This document shows, one piece after another, positions 6,789 to 7,542 of a DNA stretch of 7,542 nt; positions within the stretch are counted from its first letter, which is position 1, and each line of letters begins with the position of its first letter. The stretch is from CAZXCG01 sp964639205. GTDB taxonomy: Bacteria; Bacillota; Clostridia; Oscillospirales; Acutalibacteraceae. The notes under the pieces were generated by a model that worked only from the letters and a program-made list of their open reading frames with translations, was not told the origin of the DNA and made no database searches. Position numbers and translations under genes: made by a program. The stretch covers positions 1 through 7,542 of the forward strand of contig CAZXCG010000043.1 in the NCBI GenBank assembly GCA_964639205.1. Direction: 5' to 3'.

Positions 6789-7340
6789 TTACCTGAAAAT
6801 CTTTACCCTTGCCAAAGCCTTCGAAAAGGCATAAACAATCACAATTTCAATCGGCGTGCACACAAGCTGCTTCAAGGCGCGCGCGGACAAAGTGATAAAG
6901 TATGGCAACCCAAACTGAATATAAAGCCACAGCGTACCCAAAGCAAGCTCAATAAACACGGTAATTATAACCTTGGAAATAACTGTGCGTAAAAGCGTTA
7001 TACGGTTCTTGTAAAGGAAAATGCCGAATATTATTCCCGTTGCCATGGAATTAAACGTCCACCCGGGGAAAAACGCCCCGCCCGCCGGATTGAGTATGTA
7101 TGAAATAATATCCCCCAACGCGCCCACCGCGCCGCCGACAGTCGGCCCCAAAAGAGCTCCGCAGAGCGACAACGGCAAAAAAGAAAAGCCAAACTTAATG
7201 GACGGGGTAATGCTCAGAGATATATTGGAAAAATACCCCAAAACCACCCTGACCGCCAGCAGCATTGCCGCCGCAGTAATTGCCGTAGGATGTGAAAGCT
7301 CCCTTGCTGAGCTCCTGAATTTTTCAAAAACAGCCTGCAT
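6789..7340 (-). CDS. folT: FolT, folate-specific S component of an ECF transporter
   Basis: A 183-aa integral membrane protein that captures folate and works with the shared EcfA/A'/T energising module, not encoded here. About six hydrophobic segments can be drawn (roughly 20-38, 50-66, 68-83, 95-110, 118-141, 155-175). The FolT-family core is RVVLGYFSNISLSITPSIKF (31-50), then GFSFLPLSLCGALLGPTVGG (51-70), GDIISYILNPAGG (76-88) and FPGWTFNSM (91-99). An AxxxA pattern (Ala20-Ala24) in the first helix fits EcfT docking. The ATG at 7340 follows AGGGAGG (7355-7349) with an 8-nt spacer. The THF riboswitch in its leader independently supports folate as substrate and predicts repression when THF is plentiful. 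DUF523 follows 15 bp downstream. Confidence 0.93.
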   Translation of the reverse strand: MQAVFEKFRSSARELSHPTAITAAAMLLAVRVVLGYFSNISLSITPSIKFGFSFLPLSLCGALLGPTVGGAVGALGDIISYILNPAGGAFFPGWTFNSMATGIIFGIFLYKNRITLLRTVISKVIITVFIELALGTLWLYIQFGLPYFITLSARALKQLVCTPIEIVIVYAFSKALARVKIFR

Positions 7341-7346
7341 AAAAAT

Positions 7347-7380
7347 AACCTCCCTGTAGTTGTTGCTACATTATGAGGTT
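7347..7380 (-). promoter_or_regulatory. Hairpin sequestering the folT Shine-Dalgarno
   Basis: Reading the - strand, AACCUC (7380-7375) pairs with GAGGUU (7352-7347), which contains most of the ribosome binding site. After an internal loop (AUAA opposite GG), UGUAG (7370-7366) pairs with CUACA (7359-7355), capped by the loop CAACAA. The hairpin starts at the base after the terminator's U-tract and would mask the GAGG core of the Shine-Dalgarno. The pairings are read directly; the regulatory role is inferred. Confidence 0.7.
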
Positions 7381-7409
7381 AAAAAAGGGACGCAGCTACT
7401 CTGCGTCCC
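7381..7409 (-). terminator. Intrinsic terminator in the folT leader (riboswitch expression platform)
   Basis: On the - strand GGGACGCAG (7409-7401) and CUGCGUCCC (7395-7387) form a perfect 9-bp stem with a 5-nt loop, followed by six U's (7386-7381). It lies 22 nt after the THF aptamer and before the folT ribosome binding site, the classical position for ligand-controlled premature termination. Confidence 0.93.
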
Positions 7410-7431
7410 ACCTGAATAAAGTCACAATGCA

Positions 7432-7528
7432 ACAGCGGGATGCAAAATCCGAACCGCAGGAAAATTCCTTTCGTCCCTGCGGCAACTCCCCGTCCGCAGG
7501 ACACTTCACGCTCAGATTCCTACTCTGT
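7432..7528 (-). promoter_or_regulatory. THF riboswitch aptamer upstream of folT
   Basis: On the - strand the conserved THF-aptamer elements appear in order: GAGUAG (7525-7520), CGUGAAGUG (7510-7502; family form CGUUAAGUG), a GGGGAGUUG loop (7491-7483), CGAA (7473-7470) and UUGCAUCCC (7445-7437). P1 is ACAG (7528-7525) with CUGU (7435-7432). P2 is GAAUCUGA (7519-7512) with UCGGAUUU (7452-7445), all paired counting two G-U pairs. P3 pairs GUCCUGCGG (7502-7494) with CCGCAGGGAC (7482-7473), with one bulged G. A short AGGA/UCCU helix follows. Loop 3 GGGA (7490-7487) is complementary to UCCC (7440-7437), keeping the long-range pseudoknot known in this class. Binding of reduced folate should favour P1 and the terminator. 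The promoter probably lies beyond the window edge. Confidence 0.93.
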
Positions 7529-7542
7529 GGTACCTTAGCACC

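Noticed and set aside
6531..6992. A 153-codon + strand frame spanning DUF523 and folT
   Set aside because: It runs antisense across two well-supported genes and the gap between them, has a low-complexity basic composition, and resembles no family I know.
7532..7540. Possible extended -10 (TG-C-TAAGGT on the - strand) for the folT transcript
   Set aside because: Only three of six positions match TATAAT, and it would place the start inside aptamer P1; any -35 lies beyond the window edge, so the promoter cannot be called.

Overview
The window looks like a chromosomal segment from an anaerobic Gram-positive of the class Clostridia, probably the Oscillospiraceae/Ruminococcaceae area. This is inferred from strong AGGAGG-type ribosome binding sites, a folT gene behind a tetrahydrofolate (THF) riboswitch, an ECF-type vitamin transporter component, and a purine pathway whose last two steps are done by two separate proteins instead of one fused PurH. 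The species cannot be fixed from the sequence alone.

Layout. Bases 1-130 hold a near-consensus sigma-A promoter and a perfect 14-bp inverted repeat in the leader. From 131 to 5569 six purine biosynthesis genes run on the + strand: purE, purM, purN, a PurO-type IMP cyclohydrolase, a stand-alone AICAR formyltransferase (the C-terminal half of a normal PurH), and purD. Gaps are short (purM/purN overlap by 4 bp), so this is very likely one operon. A class I SAM-dependent methyltransferase of unknown substrate (5620-6222) follows as the probable last cistron. A strong, probably bidirectional terminator (6236-6280) closes it. On the - strand, converging on that terminator, are folT (folate ECF S component) and a DUF523/TudS-like protein in a two-gene unit. 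Its leader, at the right-hand edge, contains a THF riboswitch aptamer, an intrinsic terminator and then a hairpin that covers the folT Shine-Dalgarno sequence.

How the parts fit. Together the enzymes cover ribosylamine to GAR (PurD), GAR to FGAR (PurN), FGAM to AIR (PurM), a carboxylation step (PurE), AICAR to FAICAR (formyltransferase) and FAICAR to IMP (cyclohydrolase). purF, purL/Q/S, purK, purC and purB are not here. PurN and the AICAR formyltransferase both use 10-formyl-THF, so the neighbouring folate-uptake unit, controlled by THF itself, supplies the cofactor this operon uses.

Most of the window is ordinary metabolism. The parts most worth a second look are the layered leader of folT (riboswitch, terminator, then Shine-Dalgarno hairpin), the palindrome at the start of the purine transcript, and the eukaryote-like AICAR formyltransferase paired with an archaeal-type IMP cyclohydrolase. 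No CRISPR array, insertion sequence, tRNA or rRNA was seen.
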